This document shows, piece by piece, positions 31,263 through 43,137 of a DNA stretch of 64,000 nt; the first letter of the stretch is position 1, and each line of letters opens with the position of its first letter. The position numbers were made by a program, and so were the translations under genes. Location of the stretch: the NCBI GenBank assembly GCA_903632075.3, contig CAHIKZ030004545.1, positions 2,167,501 to 2,231,500 of the forward strand, in the 5' to 3' direction. The DNA comes from Acanthosepion pharaonis. Its lineage: Eukaryota; Mollusca; Cephalopoda; Sepiida; Sepiidae. Below the pieces are notes generated by a model. That model was not told where the DNA came from and searched no databases. It was given only the letters and a program-made list of their open reading frames with translations.

Positions 31263-34200
31263 ATGATAAATATGGTAACAAAGATGAGGACAATAGTCCG
31301 AATAATGTAAATAGTGTACATAATACCTCATCTCAGAAATATAGGCAGATACTGAAGGATCGGATAAATATGGTGACAAAGATGAGGACAATAGTCCGAA
31401 TAATGTAAATAGTGTACATAATACCTGATCTCAGAAATATAGACAGATACTAAAGGATCGGATAAATATGTCGACAAAGATGAGGACAATAGTCCGAATA
31501 ATGTAAATAGTGTACATAATACCTGATCTCAGAAATATAGACAGATACTGAAGGATCGGATAAATATGTCGACAAAGATGAGGACAATAGTCGGAATAAT
31601 GTAAATAGTGTACATAATACCTCATCTCAGAAATATAGACAGATACTGAAGGATCGGATAAATATGGCGACAAAGATGACGACAATAGTCCGAGTAATGT
31701 AAATAGTGTACATAATACCCGATCTCAGAAATATAGACAGATACTGAAGGATCGGATAAATATGATGACAAAGATGAGGACAATAGTCCGAATAATGTAA
31801 ATAGTGTACATAATACCTGATCTCAGAAATATAGACAGATACTGAAGGATCGGATAAATATGGCGACAAAGATGAGGACAATAGTCGGAATAATGTAAAT
31901 AGTGTACATAATACCCGATCTCAGAAATATAGACAGATACTGAAGGATCGGATAAATATGATGACAAAGATGAGGACAATAGTCCGAATAATGTAAATAG
32001 TGTACATAATACCTGATCTCAGAAATATAGACAGATACTGAAGGATCGGATAAATATGGCGACAAAGATGAGGACAATAGTCTGAATAATGTAAATAGTG
32101 TACATAATACCCGATCTCAGAAATATAGACAGATACTGAAGGATCGGATAAATATGTCGACAAAGATGAGGACAATAGTCGGAATAATGTAAATAGTGTA
32201 CATAATACCCGATCTCAGAAATATAGACAGATACTGAAGGATCGGATAAATATGGCGACAAAGATGAGGAGAATAGTCCGAATAATGTAAATAGTGTACA
32301 TAATACCTGATCTCAGAAATATAGACAGATACTGAAGGAACGGATAAATATGGCGACAAAGATGAGGACAATAGTCCGAATAATGTAAATAGTGTACATA
32401 ATACCCGATCTCAGAAATATAGACAGATACTGAAGGATCGGATAAATATATCGACAAAGATGAGGACAATAGTCGGAATAATGGAAAATAGTGTACATAA
32501 TACCCGATCTCAGAAATATAGACAGATACTGAAGGATCGGATAAATATGTCGACAAAGATGAGGACAATAGTCGAATAATGTAAATAAAATATAGATCTC
32601 AGAAATATAGACAGATACTGAAGGATCGGATAAAATCGACAAAGATGAGGACAATAGTCCGAATAATGTAAATATTGTACATAATACCCGATCTCAGAAA
32701 TATAGACAGATACTGAAGGATCGGATAAATATGTCGACAAAGATGAGGACAATAGTCCGAATAATGTAAATAGTGTACATAATACCCGATCTCAGAAATA
32801 TAGACAGATACTGAAGGATCGGATAAATATGTCGACAAAGATGAGGACAATAGTCGGAATAATGTAAATAGTGTACATAATACCTGATCTCAGAAATATA
32901 GACAGATACTGAAGGATCGGATAAATATGTCGACAAAGATGAGGACAATAGTCCGAATAATGTAAATAGTGTACATAATACCCGATCTCAGAAATATAGA
33001 CAGATACTGAAGGATCGGATAAATATGTCGACAAAGATGAGGACAATAGTCCGAATAATGTAAATAGTGTACATAATACCCGATCTCAGAAATATAGACA
33101 GATACTGAAGGATCGGATAAATATGTCGACAAAGATGAGGACAATAGTCCGAATAATGTAAATAGTGTACATAATACCCGATCTCAGAAATATAGACAGA
33201 TACTGAAGGATCGGATAAATATGTCGACAAAGATGAGGGACAATAGTCCGAATAATGTAAATAGTGTACATAATACCCGATCTCAGAAATATAGACAGAT
33301 ACTGAAGGATCGGATAAATATGTCGACAAAGATGAGGACAGTCCGAATAATAAATAGTGTACATAATACCCGATCTCAGAAATATAGACAGAACTGAAGG
33401 ATCGGATAAATATCGACAAAGATGAGGACAATAGTCGAATAATGTAAATAGTGTACATAATACCCGATCTCAGAAATATAGACAGATACTGAAGGATCGG
33501 ATAAATATGTCGACAAAGATGAGGACAATAGTCCGAATAATGTAAATAGTGTACATAATACCCGATCTCAGAAATATAGACAGATACTGAAGGATCGGAT
33601 AAATATGTCGACAAAGATGAGGACAATAGTCCGAATAATGTAAATAGTGTACATAATACCCGATCTCAGAAATATAGACAGATACTGAAGGATCGGATAA
33701 ATATGTCGACAAAGATGAGGACAATAGTCCGAATAATGTAAATAGTGTACATAATACCCGATCTCAGAAATATAGACAGATACTGAAGGATCGGATAAAA
33801 TATGTCGACAAAGATGAGGACAATAGTCTCGAATAATGTAAATAGTGTACATAATACCTGATCTCAGAAATATAGACAGATACTGAAGGATCGGATAAAT
33901 ATGGCGACAAAGATGAGGACAATAGTCCGAATAATGTAAATAGTGTACATAATACCCGATCTCAGAAATATAGACAGAACTGAAGGTCGGATAAATAATG
34001 ACAAAGATGAGGACAATAGTCGAATAATGTAAATAGTGTACATAATACCTGATCTCAGAAATATAGACAGATACTGAAGAATCGGATAAATATGGCGACA
34101 AAGATGAGGACAATAGTCCGAATAATGTAAATAGTGTACATAATACCTGATCTCAGAAATATAGACAGATACTGAAGGATCGGATAAATATGATGACAAA

Positions 34201-37195
34201 GATGAGGACAATAGTCCGAATAATGTAAATAGTGTACATAATACCTGATCTCAGAAATATAGACAGATACTGAAGGATCGGATAAATATAGCGACAAAGA
34301 TGACGACAATAGTCCGAGTAATGTAAATAGTGTACATAATACCCGATCTCAGAAATATAGACAGATACTGAAGGATCGGATAAATATGATGACAAAGATG
34401 AGGACAATAGTCCGAATAATGTAAATAGTGTACATAATACCTGATCTCGAAATATAACTGAAGGATCGGATAAAATAGCGACAAAGATGACGACAATAGT
34501 CCGAGTAATGTAAATAGTGTACATCGATCTCAGAAATATAGACAGATACTGAAGGATCGGATAAATATGGCGACAAAGATGAGGACAATAGTCTGAATAA
34601 TGTAAATAGTGTACATAATACCCGATCTCAGAAATATAGACAGATACTGAAGGATCGGATAAATATGGCGACAAAGATGAGGACAATAGTCTGAATAATG
34701 TAAATAGTGTACATAATACCCGATCTCAGAAATATAGACAGATACTGAAGGATCGGATAAATATGATGACAAAGATGACGACAATAGTCTGAATAATGTA
34801 AAAATAGTGTACATAATACCCGATCTCAGAAATATAGACAGATACTGAAGGATCGGATAAATATAGCGACAAAGATGAGGACAATAGTCCGAATAATGTA
34901 AATAGTGTACATAATACCCGATCTCAGAAATATAGACAGATACTGAAGGATCGGATAAATATGATGACAAAGATGAGGACAATAGTCCGAATAATGTAAA
35001 TAGTGTACATAATACCTGATCTCAGAAATATAGACAGATACTGAAGGATCGGATAAATATGGCGACAAAGATGAGGACAATAGTCCGAATAATGTAAATA
35101 GTGTACATAATACCCGATCTCAGAAATATAGACAGATACTGAAGGATCGGATAAATATGGCGACAAAGATGAGGACAATAGTCTGAATAATGTAAATAGT
35201 GTACATAATACCTGATCTCAGAAATATAGACAGATACTGAAGGATCGGATAAATATGGCGACAAAGATGAGGACAATAGTCTGAATAATGTAAATAGTGT
35301 ACATAATACCCGATCTCAGAAATATAGACAGATACTGAAGGATCGGATAAATATGGCGACAAAGATGACGACAATAGTCTGAATAATGTAAATAGTGTAC
35401 ATAAACCCGATCTCAGAAATATAGACAGATACTGAAGGATCGGATAAATATGGCGACAAAAGATGAGGACAATAGTCCGAATAATGTAAATAGTGTACAT
35501 AATACCCGATCTCAGAAATATAGACAGATACTGAAGGATCGGATAAATATGATGACAAAGATGAGGACAATAGTCCGAGTAATGTAAATAGTGTACATAA
35601 TACCTGATCTCAGAAATATAGACAGATACTGAAGGATCGGATAAATATGGCGACAAAGATGAGGACAATAGTCCGAATAATGTAAATAGTGTACATAATA
35701 CCCGATCTCAGAAATATAGACAGATACTGAAGGATCGGATAAATATGATGACAAAGATGAGGACAATAGTCCGAATAATGTAAATAGTGTACATAATACC
35801 TGATCTCAGAAATATAGACAGATACTGAAGGATCGGATAAATATAGCGACAAAGATGACGACAATAGTCCGAGTAATGTAAATAGTGTACATAATACCCG
35901 ATCTCAGAAATATAGACAGATACTGAAGGATCGGATAAATATGGCGACAAAGATGAGGACAATAGTCTGAATAATGTAAATAGTGTACATAATACCCGAT
36001 CTCAGAAATATAGACAGATACTGAAGGATCGGATAAATATGGCGACAAAGATGAGGACAATAGTCTGAATAATGTAAATAGTGTACATAATACCTGATCT
36101 CAGAAATATAGACAGATACTGAAGGATCGGATAAATATAGCGACAAAGATGAGGACAATAGTCCGAATAATGTAAATAGTGTACATAATACCCGATCTCA
36201 GAAATATAGACAGATACTGAAGGATCGGATAAATATGGCGACAAAGATGAGGACAATAGTCTGAATAATGTAAATAGTGTACATAATACCCGATCTCAGA
36301 AATATAGACAGATACTGAAGGATCGGATAAATATGGCGACAAAGATGACGACAATAGTCTGAATAATGTAAATAGTGTACATAATACCCGATCTCAGAAA
36401 TATAGACAGATACTGAAGGATCGGATAAATATAGCGACAAAGATGAGGACAATAGTCCGAATAATGTAAATAGTGTACATAATACCCGATCTCAGAAATA
36501 TAGACAGATACTGAAGGATCGGATAAATATGATGACAAAGATGAGGACAATAGTCCGAATAATGTAAATAGTGTACATAATACCTGATCTCAGAAATATA
36601 GACAGATACTGAAGGATCGGATAAATATAGCGACAAAGATGACGACAATAGTCCGAATAATGTAAATAGTGTACATAATACCCTGATCTCAGAAATATAG
36701 ACAGATACTGAAGGATCGGATAAATATGGCGACAAAGATGAGGACAATAGTCTGAATAATGTAAATAGTGTACATAATACCCGATCTCAGAAATATAGAC
36801 AGATACTGAAGGATCGGATAAATATGGCGACAAAGATGAGGACAATAGTCTGAATAATGTAAATAGTGTACATAATACCCGATCTCAGAAATATAGACAG
36901 ATACTGAAGGATCGGATAAATATGGCGACAAAGATGAGGACAATAGTCTGAATAATGTAAATAGTGTACATAATACCCGATCTCAGAAATATAGACAGAT
37001 ACTGAAGGATCGGATAAATATGGCGACAAAGATGAGGACAATAGTCCGAATAATGTAAATAGTGTACATAATACCCGATCTCAGAAATATAGACAGATAC
37101 TGAAGGATCGGATAAATATGGCGACAAAGATGACGACAATAGTCCGAGTAATGTAAATAGTGTACATAATACCCGATCTCAGAAATATAGACATA
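31262..37195. repeat. 98-bp satellite, about 60 monomers
   Basis: Head-to-tail monomers of 98 bp with blocks ACAAAGATGAGGACAATAGT, GAATAATGTAAATAGTGTAC, GATCTCAGAAATATAGACAG and ATACTGAAGGATCGG. Variants at the triplet before ACAAAGATGA (GCG, TCG, ATG) are grouped: about 15 successive TCG monomers span 32440-33805. Clusters of small deletions occur at 32575-32655, 33340-33415, 33960-34020 and 34440-34530. The minus strand is open across many units but the period is not a multiple of three, so the frames cycle and no protein is implied. Confidence 0.97.
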
Positions 37196-37580
37196 TATAA
37201 TTAAGCCGTTAAATGAAGGATGGAATTTTTAGCGTGTGTTTACTTTATGAATAGGCTTTTTATTATTTGCTGTATCACTATATGCGTAATCAATGAAGTG
37301 AACGAGACTTCTGATGTAAATCTTATTCATATGTTATAATCGATGTAATAATTTGAAGTTTTCTTGAATTTTAAAGCAATAACTGCGATAGTCGGAAATA
37401 TACGTAGAGACAAATTTTACACGCAGAGAAAACCCAAGTTCCGATATTGTGTACAAAACAAGATACAAATTGATTAAAAAAAAAAAATCAAACACACCTT
37501 CTTACCAGAATTTCTAGGATGATGAGTTATTATGTTTTATATTCGGACAAACGCCGAGCAAGTCTTACTACTTAGTAGTA
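37196..37580. other. No gene seen
   Basis: AT-rich unique-looking spacer right of the satellite. Confidence 0.4.
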
Positions 37581-37582
37581 AG

Positions 37583-37770
37583 TACAGTGTAACCCGGATA
37601 TAAGAGAGTTGTCGGGACCGGAGAAGTCTCTTATATCCGGGTTTGTCTTATATCCGGGTTTGGTCTATTTTATATACATTAACACAGGCTCTAATTTGGG
37701 ACCAAAGAAAATCTCTCTTATATCCGGGTTTCTCTTATATCCGGGTCTCTTATATCCGGGTTACACTGTA
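37583..37770. mobile_element. 188-bp pogo/Tigger-type MITE
   Basis: TA-flanked, with perfect inverted termini CAGTGTAACCCGGATATAAG and CTTATATCCGGGTTACACTG. Subterminal copies of CTTATATCCGGGTTT recur at 37630-37760. No coding capacity. The TA duplication and CAGTG..CACTG ends fit the Tc1/mariner-pogo superfamily. Confidence 0.85.
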
Positions 37771-37789
37771 CCCTTTTTATGGGGTGTTC

Positions 37790-38190
37790 TATATTTTCGG
37801 TGTAATCGTTAGCAATCATGTCTTGCTAGATCAATTACAATTGACTAGTGAGTTCGATACTGACTAGGTGCTTCATACTTTCGGTTTTGTTCTAGATTTA
37901 AGCTAGGCTCAGAAAATCATTTTGGGCGCTTCAACAAGTTGTAATAGCAATCTTTTCAATCTAGATCAATTACGACTGAGTAGAGAATTCGTTCCTCGCG
38001 GAGTGTTCCATACTTTCGACATTGTACCACATTAAAGCTATGCTTAAAAGTTATTTTGGGCGCTTCGACAAGTTGTAATAGCGAGATTGTCTCGCAAGAT
38101 CAATTACGACTGAGTAGTGAGTTCGATCCTCACTGTGTGTTCCTTAATCTTAGCCTCGTGTCACAACTAAGCTCAGTAAATCACTATATT
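37790..38190 (+). mobile_element. tRNA-derived SINE units, three in tandem
   Basis: Units with B-box regions GTGAGTTCGATACTGACTAG (37849), AGAATTCGTTCCTCGCGG (37983) and GTGAGTTCGATCCTCACTGT (38118) are spaced about 130 bp. The first has an A-box-like GGTGTAATCGTTAGCAA. Each has a tail of the CTTTCG..TTGT.CCACA type and AAGCTA.GCT.AGAAA. Confidence 0.7.
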
Positions 38191-38730
38191 CGGGTAACGT
38201 CCTCATCTTTGTAGCTATCCCAAATTTTCGGCCATCTTCAGATGTCTCCCGATTTGTGTAACCTTAAGAGAAATTCGATTATATAATTTCTGCCTTATGT
38301 AATCCCCAGTCAGAGCCCAGACATTATAGTATCTCTTCTATCTTTTACAATTGTTGCTATTCTTCAGTTGACATTCGAACAAACAATTGCTGAATCATTC
38401 TTTGTAAAAATCTCCGAGCTGCTTCTGTTATGGATATTCTAGAAAGAAGCAAAGCTTTGAATTATTCTTTTTAAGAACGTTCTCAATTACGAGTGGTGGA
38501 GCGGGGTGTCGACTTAGAGTGGCATCGAGTAGAGTATTGATCATGACAAGAAGAGGAAAAAACCACTCATTCATAATTTTTACGAAAGTTCTGCCTCCTC
38601 CCCACGGGCGGTCGTAAACATTTATTTATTGACTTACGTATTTTCTTAACAACTGAATTCAAATTTTTACATTCTATCATGGAATTGATCGATTCTAGAG
38701 TAGCGGGTTCTATGAAATGCAATAGATGTG
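38191..38730. other. No gene seen
   Basis: No recognised feature. Confidence 0.4.
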
Positions 38731-38731
38731 C

Positions 38732-38941
38732 ATATATATATATATATATATATATGAAGAAAGAGAAAGGAAAAAAGCCTCAGAGGGTGCCAGAGTAGTG
38801 CACCCTCTTTGCTCACACGCTTGCCCAATCTGTGGTTTTCTTTGCAAGTCATTAGCAGGTCTGAAATGTCACTCTAGATTCAAACATAAGGGTCATTAAA
38901 AAAGTTGTCGGAACCTCATACGTCGAAATCGACAGGAGAGT

Positions 38942-39008
<67 letters not shown>

Positions 39009-39139
39009 TGGGGGTCTCTATGTGTGCGTATGTGATAACGGCATGTAAATTTTGTATATCCCAAAAAGTTTTGGGAGGAAAGATGTATGACAAAGTCCTA
39101 AAGGACGAAACGTGTCACACGAAAACTTTTACCACTTTG

Positions 39140-39207
<68 letters not shown>
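38732..39207. repeat. (AT)n arrays flanking a hairpin relic
   Basis: AT arrays at 38732-38755, 38946-39006 and 39144-39207. Between the last two, 39060-39140 holds GTATGACAAAGTCC, GGACGAAACGTGTCACACG and ACCACTTTGTCAT: the stem II, GAAA and GTC parts of a hammerhead-like motif without a recognisable CUGANGA. The same phrases recur twice at 63200-63475. Confidence 0.85.
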
Positions 39208-39213
<6 letters not shown>

Positions 39214-39239
39214 GTGTATGTATGTATGTATATATTTGA

Positions 39240-39480
39240 ACAATAAAAAAAATATCAAAAAATTAAAATCCCTCAGACACACGGGGTTGTAGATTAATAT
39301 TCTTTCGTCTTTTTTATTATTATTTCATTTAGATTCCTCGACTAGTTTCGGCCAATATGGCCATCATCAGGAGAAGAAATATTTTTGCTTGCTGGTAGCA
39401 GTAAACTACAGAAATGAATGTCTTGATGGAGAAATGAACTTTTGTCTGTAGTTTTAATTTTTTATTTTTATTTTTTATCT
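39240..39480 (-). repeat. Dispersed repeat (inverted copy of 42870-43075)
   Basis: Reverse-complement of the block CTACAGGCAAAAGTTCATTT through CAGTGTGTCTGAAGATTTTA. Confidence 0.8.
39333..39377 (-). ncRNA. Type I hammerhead ribozyme candidate
   Basis: Minus strand: stem I 5' TTCTC, CTGATGA (39370-39364), stem II GGCCA with TGGCC plus one unpaired T, GAAA (39349-39346), minimal stem III C-TA-G, triplet GTC, stem I 3' GAGGAA. Stem I gives five pairs including one G-U. All core bases are present; stem III is extremely short. Sister copies: 27950-27982 and 42955-42992. Confidence 0.5.
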
Positions 39481-39488
39481 TTTTAGCA

Positions 39489-39490
<2 letters not shown>

Positions 39491-39543
<53 letters not shown>
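39491..39543. repeat. (AT)n microsatellite
   Basis: The array ends exactly at the GAAA box (minus strand) of a hammerhead-like motif, replacing its cleavage side. Confidence 0.95.
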
Positions 39544-39545
<2 letters not shown>

Positions 39546-39760
39546 CTCGGCTCATCAGTGTTGGTAGACACTCGATTGCTTCAAGCTGGGATCGAAACCC
39601 GACTGATTTGGTATCAGTCGGAGAATCTACCCCAAGCCATTGGCGCACGGATAGGGCGGAAGTGAATTTAGACGTATTTATTATAGATAAACATGCCCGT
39701 GACTGAAGAACATGATACGTCTCAACGAAGAGTCTTGCATCAGTAGCAGTAATAGTCATG
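39543..39760 (-). mobile_element. tRNA-derived SINE with truncated hammerhead
   Basis: Minus strand: GGCTTGGGGTAGATTCTCCG (A-box region), GTCGGGTTTCGATCCCAGC (B box), then CTGATGA (39558-39552), GCCGA and GAAA (39546-39543), where the (AT)n array begins. Same family as 17147-17360. Confidence 0.6.
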
Positions 39761-39765
39761 CCTAC

Positions 39766-39769
<4 letters not shown>

Positions 39770-39805
<36 letters not shown>
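39770..39805. repeat. (AT)n microsatellite
   Basis: Short AT array left of the Tc1 element. Confidence 0.93.
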
Positions 39806-39808
<3 letters not shown>

Positions 39809-39878
39809 CGTACACAGACAATTTTTAATTTATTGTATTTCCAACTAATGAATAAACGTATCTTTTATATAATTAACT

Positions 39879-41111
39879 GTACACATATAGATGCATAATA
39901 ACTAAATATGCATAGAAACAATTGAATCCCATTTATCCATTTTAATGTGTGAAAAAAGTTTTCGTACAATGCAAATTTCAGATTTTAAAACTTTTAAATA
40001 GCTTTAATACCCCAGATTATTCAAATGAAATGTTCTCAGACAACCTGAATATTATATTTACTACCATTAGTTCATCCATTGCAAGGTATAAATAACTTAA
40101 AACTGTTGAAAACCAAAAAAGAATAGGTGCTCCACGGACGATTTCTTCAAGATCTTCGAGGTAATTAATGCGTCAAATTAAACAAAATCCAATGATTACT
40201 CATTGAGTGTTGCAGGATGATTTGCTTTCATCAGTAATTAAACGGACAATAAAACAGAAATAAGCAATGAATGGAACAATATAAAATCAGGCTCCCCTCG
40301 GAAAACTCCACTGCTAGTGAAAAGACACAGGGATGCCAGGTTGAAATTTGTTCGTGAGCATAAAGATAAGGAAAGATTATATTGGGAAAGTATTTTGACA
40401 GACAAAACCAAAGTTGTTTGGACGTAATTCTAAAAATCATGTATCGAGGAAAGATGGCGATGCCTTCAAACAAAAGAACACAGTTCCAAAAGGGAAATTT
40501 GGTGGTGGCAGCATCATTGTTTGGGCATGTTTCTTTTTTTCTGCAAATGGTACTGGCAACATATTTGTAATAGATGGTAGAATGAATGCCGTAGCATATC
40601 AAAATATTTTGGAGGCCAATTTAATAAGTAATGAAAATCTTGAACTTCCTCCTGATTGGATCTTTCGACAAGTTAATGATCATAAGTCCACTGCAAAAAT
40701 CTATGAAGAAATGACTTGCTGAAAATAATCTAAATATCCTGAAATGGCCAAGTCAGTCCCCAGATTTAAACCCAATCGAGAATCTGTGGCGTTATTTGAA
40801 AATTCAAATCCAATAGAGAGTTCCAATAAACATCCCGGATCTGAAAACCAGATGTGAAGAAGAATGGAACAAAATACCAAGTAAAATTTATAAATCATTA
40901 TTTGAGAATTTAAAAGATGAGATTGACTGCTGTAGAAATAAATAATGGCTATTCTACAAATGTATTAAATAAAGATTATGTATTCATTTTTAGTTGTGTA
41001 CGAATATTTTTTTCACCCTTTAAAATGGATAAATGGGATTTATTTCTATTAAACTAAAGTTTGTTCTTTTTCCGTTTTCTATTCATATTTAGTTATTATG
41101 CATCTGTGTAC
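39879..41111 (+). mobile_element. Tc1-like transposon with long terminal inverted repeats
   Basis: The left end (GTACACATATAGATGCATAA, ATCCCATTTATCCATTTTAA, TTTTCGTACA) is mirrored at the right (ATGGATAAATGGGATTTATT, TTAGTTATTATGCATCTGTG). The inverted repeats are roughly 100 bp each. The exact outermost base and TA target duplication are not certain. Total about 1.23 kb, the normal size for Tc1. Confidence 0.8.
40085..40945 (+). pseudogene. Tc1-type transposase (DD34E), broken
   Basis: Reading along several frames: helix-turn-helix remnant (KRIGAPRTISSRSSR), KTPLLVKRHRDARLKFVREHKDKERLYW, LTDKTKVVW (first catalytic D), a frame break at about 40424, FGRNSKNHVSR, GGGSIIVWACFF, FRQVNDHKST (second D), a stop, LKWPSQSPDLNPIENLW (catalytic E), and CEEEWNKIPSKIYKSLFENL before a double stop at about 40940. 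Catalytic residues remain but at least two frameshifts and internal stops abolish function. Confidence 0.85.
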
Positions 41112-41220
41112 ATCTGTTCATTTTTTTCTCCTTTTTATGCACATTTAACACTGGAGTAAGTTTTCTGATGTACTCACTGTGTCTGTGTGTGCGCTTGTCC
41201 GCGCGCTCGCATGCCTCCGT

Positions 41221-41221
<1 letters not shown>

Positions 41222-41315
<94 letters not shown>
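41222..41315. repeat. (AT)n(GT)n microsatellite
   Basis: AT at 41222-41275 changing to GT at 41276-41315. Confidence 0.96.
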
Positions 41316-41317
<2 letters not shown>

Positions 41318-41324
41318 AAGAAAG

Positions 41325-41560
41325 AACAGTAAGATATATAATCCGGTGTTCTTATAGATATTTTTATTTTACAAAAAATAGTGCTCAATGTAAAAATACA
41401 GAGAATTAATATTATAAATTAGTTGATTTAAAATATAGTTTCTTCGCTTTTATTTTTATTTTTACAAAATAGTGCTCAATGTAAATTTACAGAGCATTAA
41501 TATTATAAATTAATTGATTTAAAATATGATTTTTTCGCGAAAAAAAAAACATATTTTAAA
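41325..41560 (+). repeat. Two tandem copies of a dispersed AT-rich repeat
   Basis: TTTTACAAAATAGTGCTCAATGTAAA..TAATATTATAAATTA.TTGATTTAAAATAT.. occurs twice; relatives at 26275-26530 and inverted at 51370-51615. Confidence 0.8.
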
Positions 41561-41604
41561 TCAATTTGAGCTCTATCTCTGATATTGAGCGCTTTCTAAT
41601 AAGT

Positions 41605-41607
41605 ACA

Positions 41608-41663
<56 letters not shown>

Positions 41664-41680
41664 TTATATATATACACACT

Positions 41681-41740
<60 letters not shown>
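41605..41740. repeat. Pair of (AT)n microsatellites
   Basis: AT arrays at 41610-41660 and 41687-41738 separated by ATTTATTTATATATATACACACTTTTC. Confidence 0.95.
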
Positions 41741-41741
<1 letters not shown>

Positions 41742-41746
41742 CACCG

Positions 41747-42353
41747 GTGTAACAACAAGATTGTCCAAATCGTGTAACAACATGTGATAATTGCCCATTC
41801 CACAAAATGTTTAATATCTGAAAAAACACTAAACTAATTGATTTTCTTTTCTCCAGGTTTTCAGATAAGACGTTTGGCCATCTTGACATCATTTTTCGTA
41901 AGAATCACTGAAAACTTCTTTGAGCTATTCAGCTAGAAAGAGAACTGATTAAAATCGTTTTCGTGTCAGCATCACAATGTCTTCCCAAAATGAGCAATGG
42001 TGAGCGGATAAAGATCATTCAGTCTTTCAGTCTTGATACAAACATTCAGCTTCTGGCTTCCATCTTCAAAGTCTATTCAACAACCATCAAGAGAACGATG
42101 AATAAGTTTAAAAAAGAGGGGACAATAGAGAGGAAAACTGGATCAGGGGGTCACAAAATCAAGAGGGATCATCATTTTAACTTAGAGCTAAATACATCTT
42201 TATTGTTCAAAGTAGAGTTCAACAATTATAAATATCTCGAAGAATTCCAGTAAGATATCTTTAATCATTTCTAAGATACAGCGGCTCAAAGATTAATCTA
42301 ACAATTGGACAATTTTGCTGTTACACGATTTGGACAATTTTGCTGTTACACCA
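41747..42353 (+). mobile_element. Tc1-type element, internally deleted
   Basis: The left terminus GGTGTAACAACAAGATTGTC and the right terminus (reverse complement GGTGTAACAGCAAAATTGTCC) are inverted repeats; both ends contain a second copy, AATCGTGTAACA(G/A)CA, so the TIR is itself a direct repeat. Frame 41963-42253 encodes MSNGERIKIIQSFSLDTNIQLLASIFKVYSTTIKRTMNKFKKEGTIERKTGSGG, a Tc1-like N-terminal DNA-binding domain preceded by a putative splice acceptor (TTTTCTCCAGG). The catalytic domain is deleted. Same family as 1476-1840. Confidence 0.8.
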
Positions 42354-42559
42354 AGTATACATCCGCCGAGAAAAACACGATTTTAAAACCCATGCCAAAT
42401 TTACTATAATTGAGAGAATAGAAAAGTCCAGAGCAGATAACATTAGAAAGATTTTAGAGTTCCATGAAAATAAGTGGATACAACGTTTAAAAACGCACTA
42501 TCCAGCCGGGCTTAACCATAAATTTAACAATATAGATAGTACTAATATATAACGCTACA

Positions 42560-43075
42560 AATCAAAACCTACCCACATTTCTCATCCACACAAGACAGAC
42601 ATGCTTACGGAGGTGTTGAGGCCTCACACTTATACACACACCGACACGAACATGCACGCTTACACACATTATACTCACTCACTCCCTAAGAACCAAATAA
42701 AACACACACACACAAACACACTTAACAGAGACGCATCCCCTTTCCAGGAACCAATAAAACTGTCAAAATGACCAAGGGTATTCAGAGCAGCATGAATCCA
42801 TCCAGCTCTTATCTCAAATAACAACTTAAAAGAGACTGTTTGACCAACCAAAGTTCATGATAAAAAAATAAAAATAAAAAAAAACAAATGGAAACTACAG
42901 GCAAAAGTTCATTTTCTCCATCAAGACATTCATTTCTGTAGTTCACTGCTATCATCCTGATGATGGCCATGCTGGCCGAAATTAGTCGAGGAATCTAAAT
43001 GAAACAATAATAAAAACGAAGAAATATTAATATACAACCCAGTGTGTCTGAAGATTTTAATTTTTTATAATTTTT
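42560..43075 (+). repeat. Dispersed repeat, uninterrupted copy
   Basis: About 515 bp, collinear with 27300-28045 minus the LINE insertion. Includes a (CA)n-rich section 42630-42720 and, at 42957-42981, CTGATGA, stem GGCCA-TGGCC and GAAA followed by TTAGTCGAGG. Confidence 0.8.
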
Positions 43076-43078
43076 ATT

Positions 43079-43079
<1 letters not shown>

Positions 43080-43132
<53 letters not shown>
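43080..43132. repeat. (AT)n microsatellite
   Basis: About 53 bp of AT repeat. Confidence 0.95.

Positions 43133-43137
<5 letters not shown>

Noticed and set aside
31152..37139. Long minus-strand open frames (up to 212 codons) with repeated SDPSVSVYISEI and YCPHLC motifs
   Set aside because: They are translations of the 98-bp satellite. The period is not a multiple of three, frames cycle, and they end at indels, so no protein is implied.
31262..37195. CRISPR-like regular spacing
   Set aside because: Head-to-tail identical monomers without unique spacers, in eukaryotic DNA; it is a satellite.
39005..39292. Frames containing runs of IYIYIY at this and many other places
   Set aside because: Translations of (AT)n microsatellites.
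40231..40602. A 123-codon minus frame
   Set aside because: Antisense shadow of the Tc1 transposase relic.
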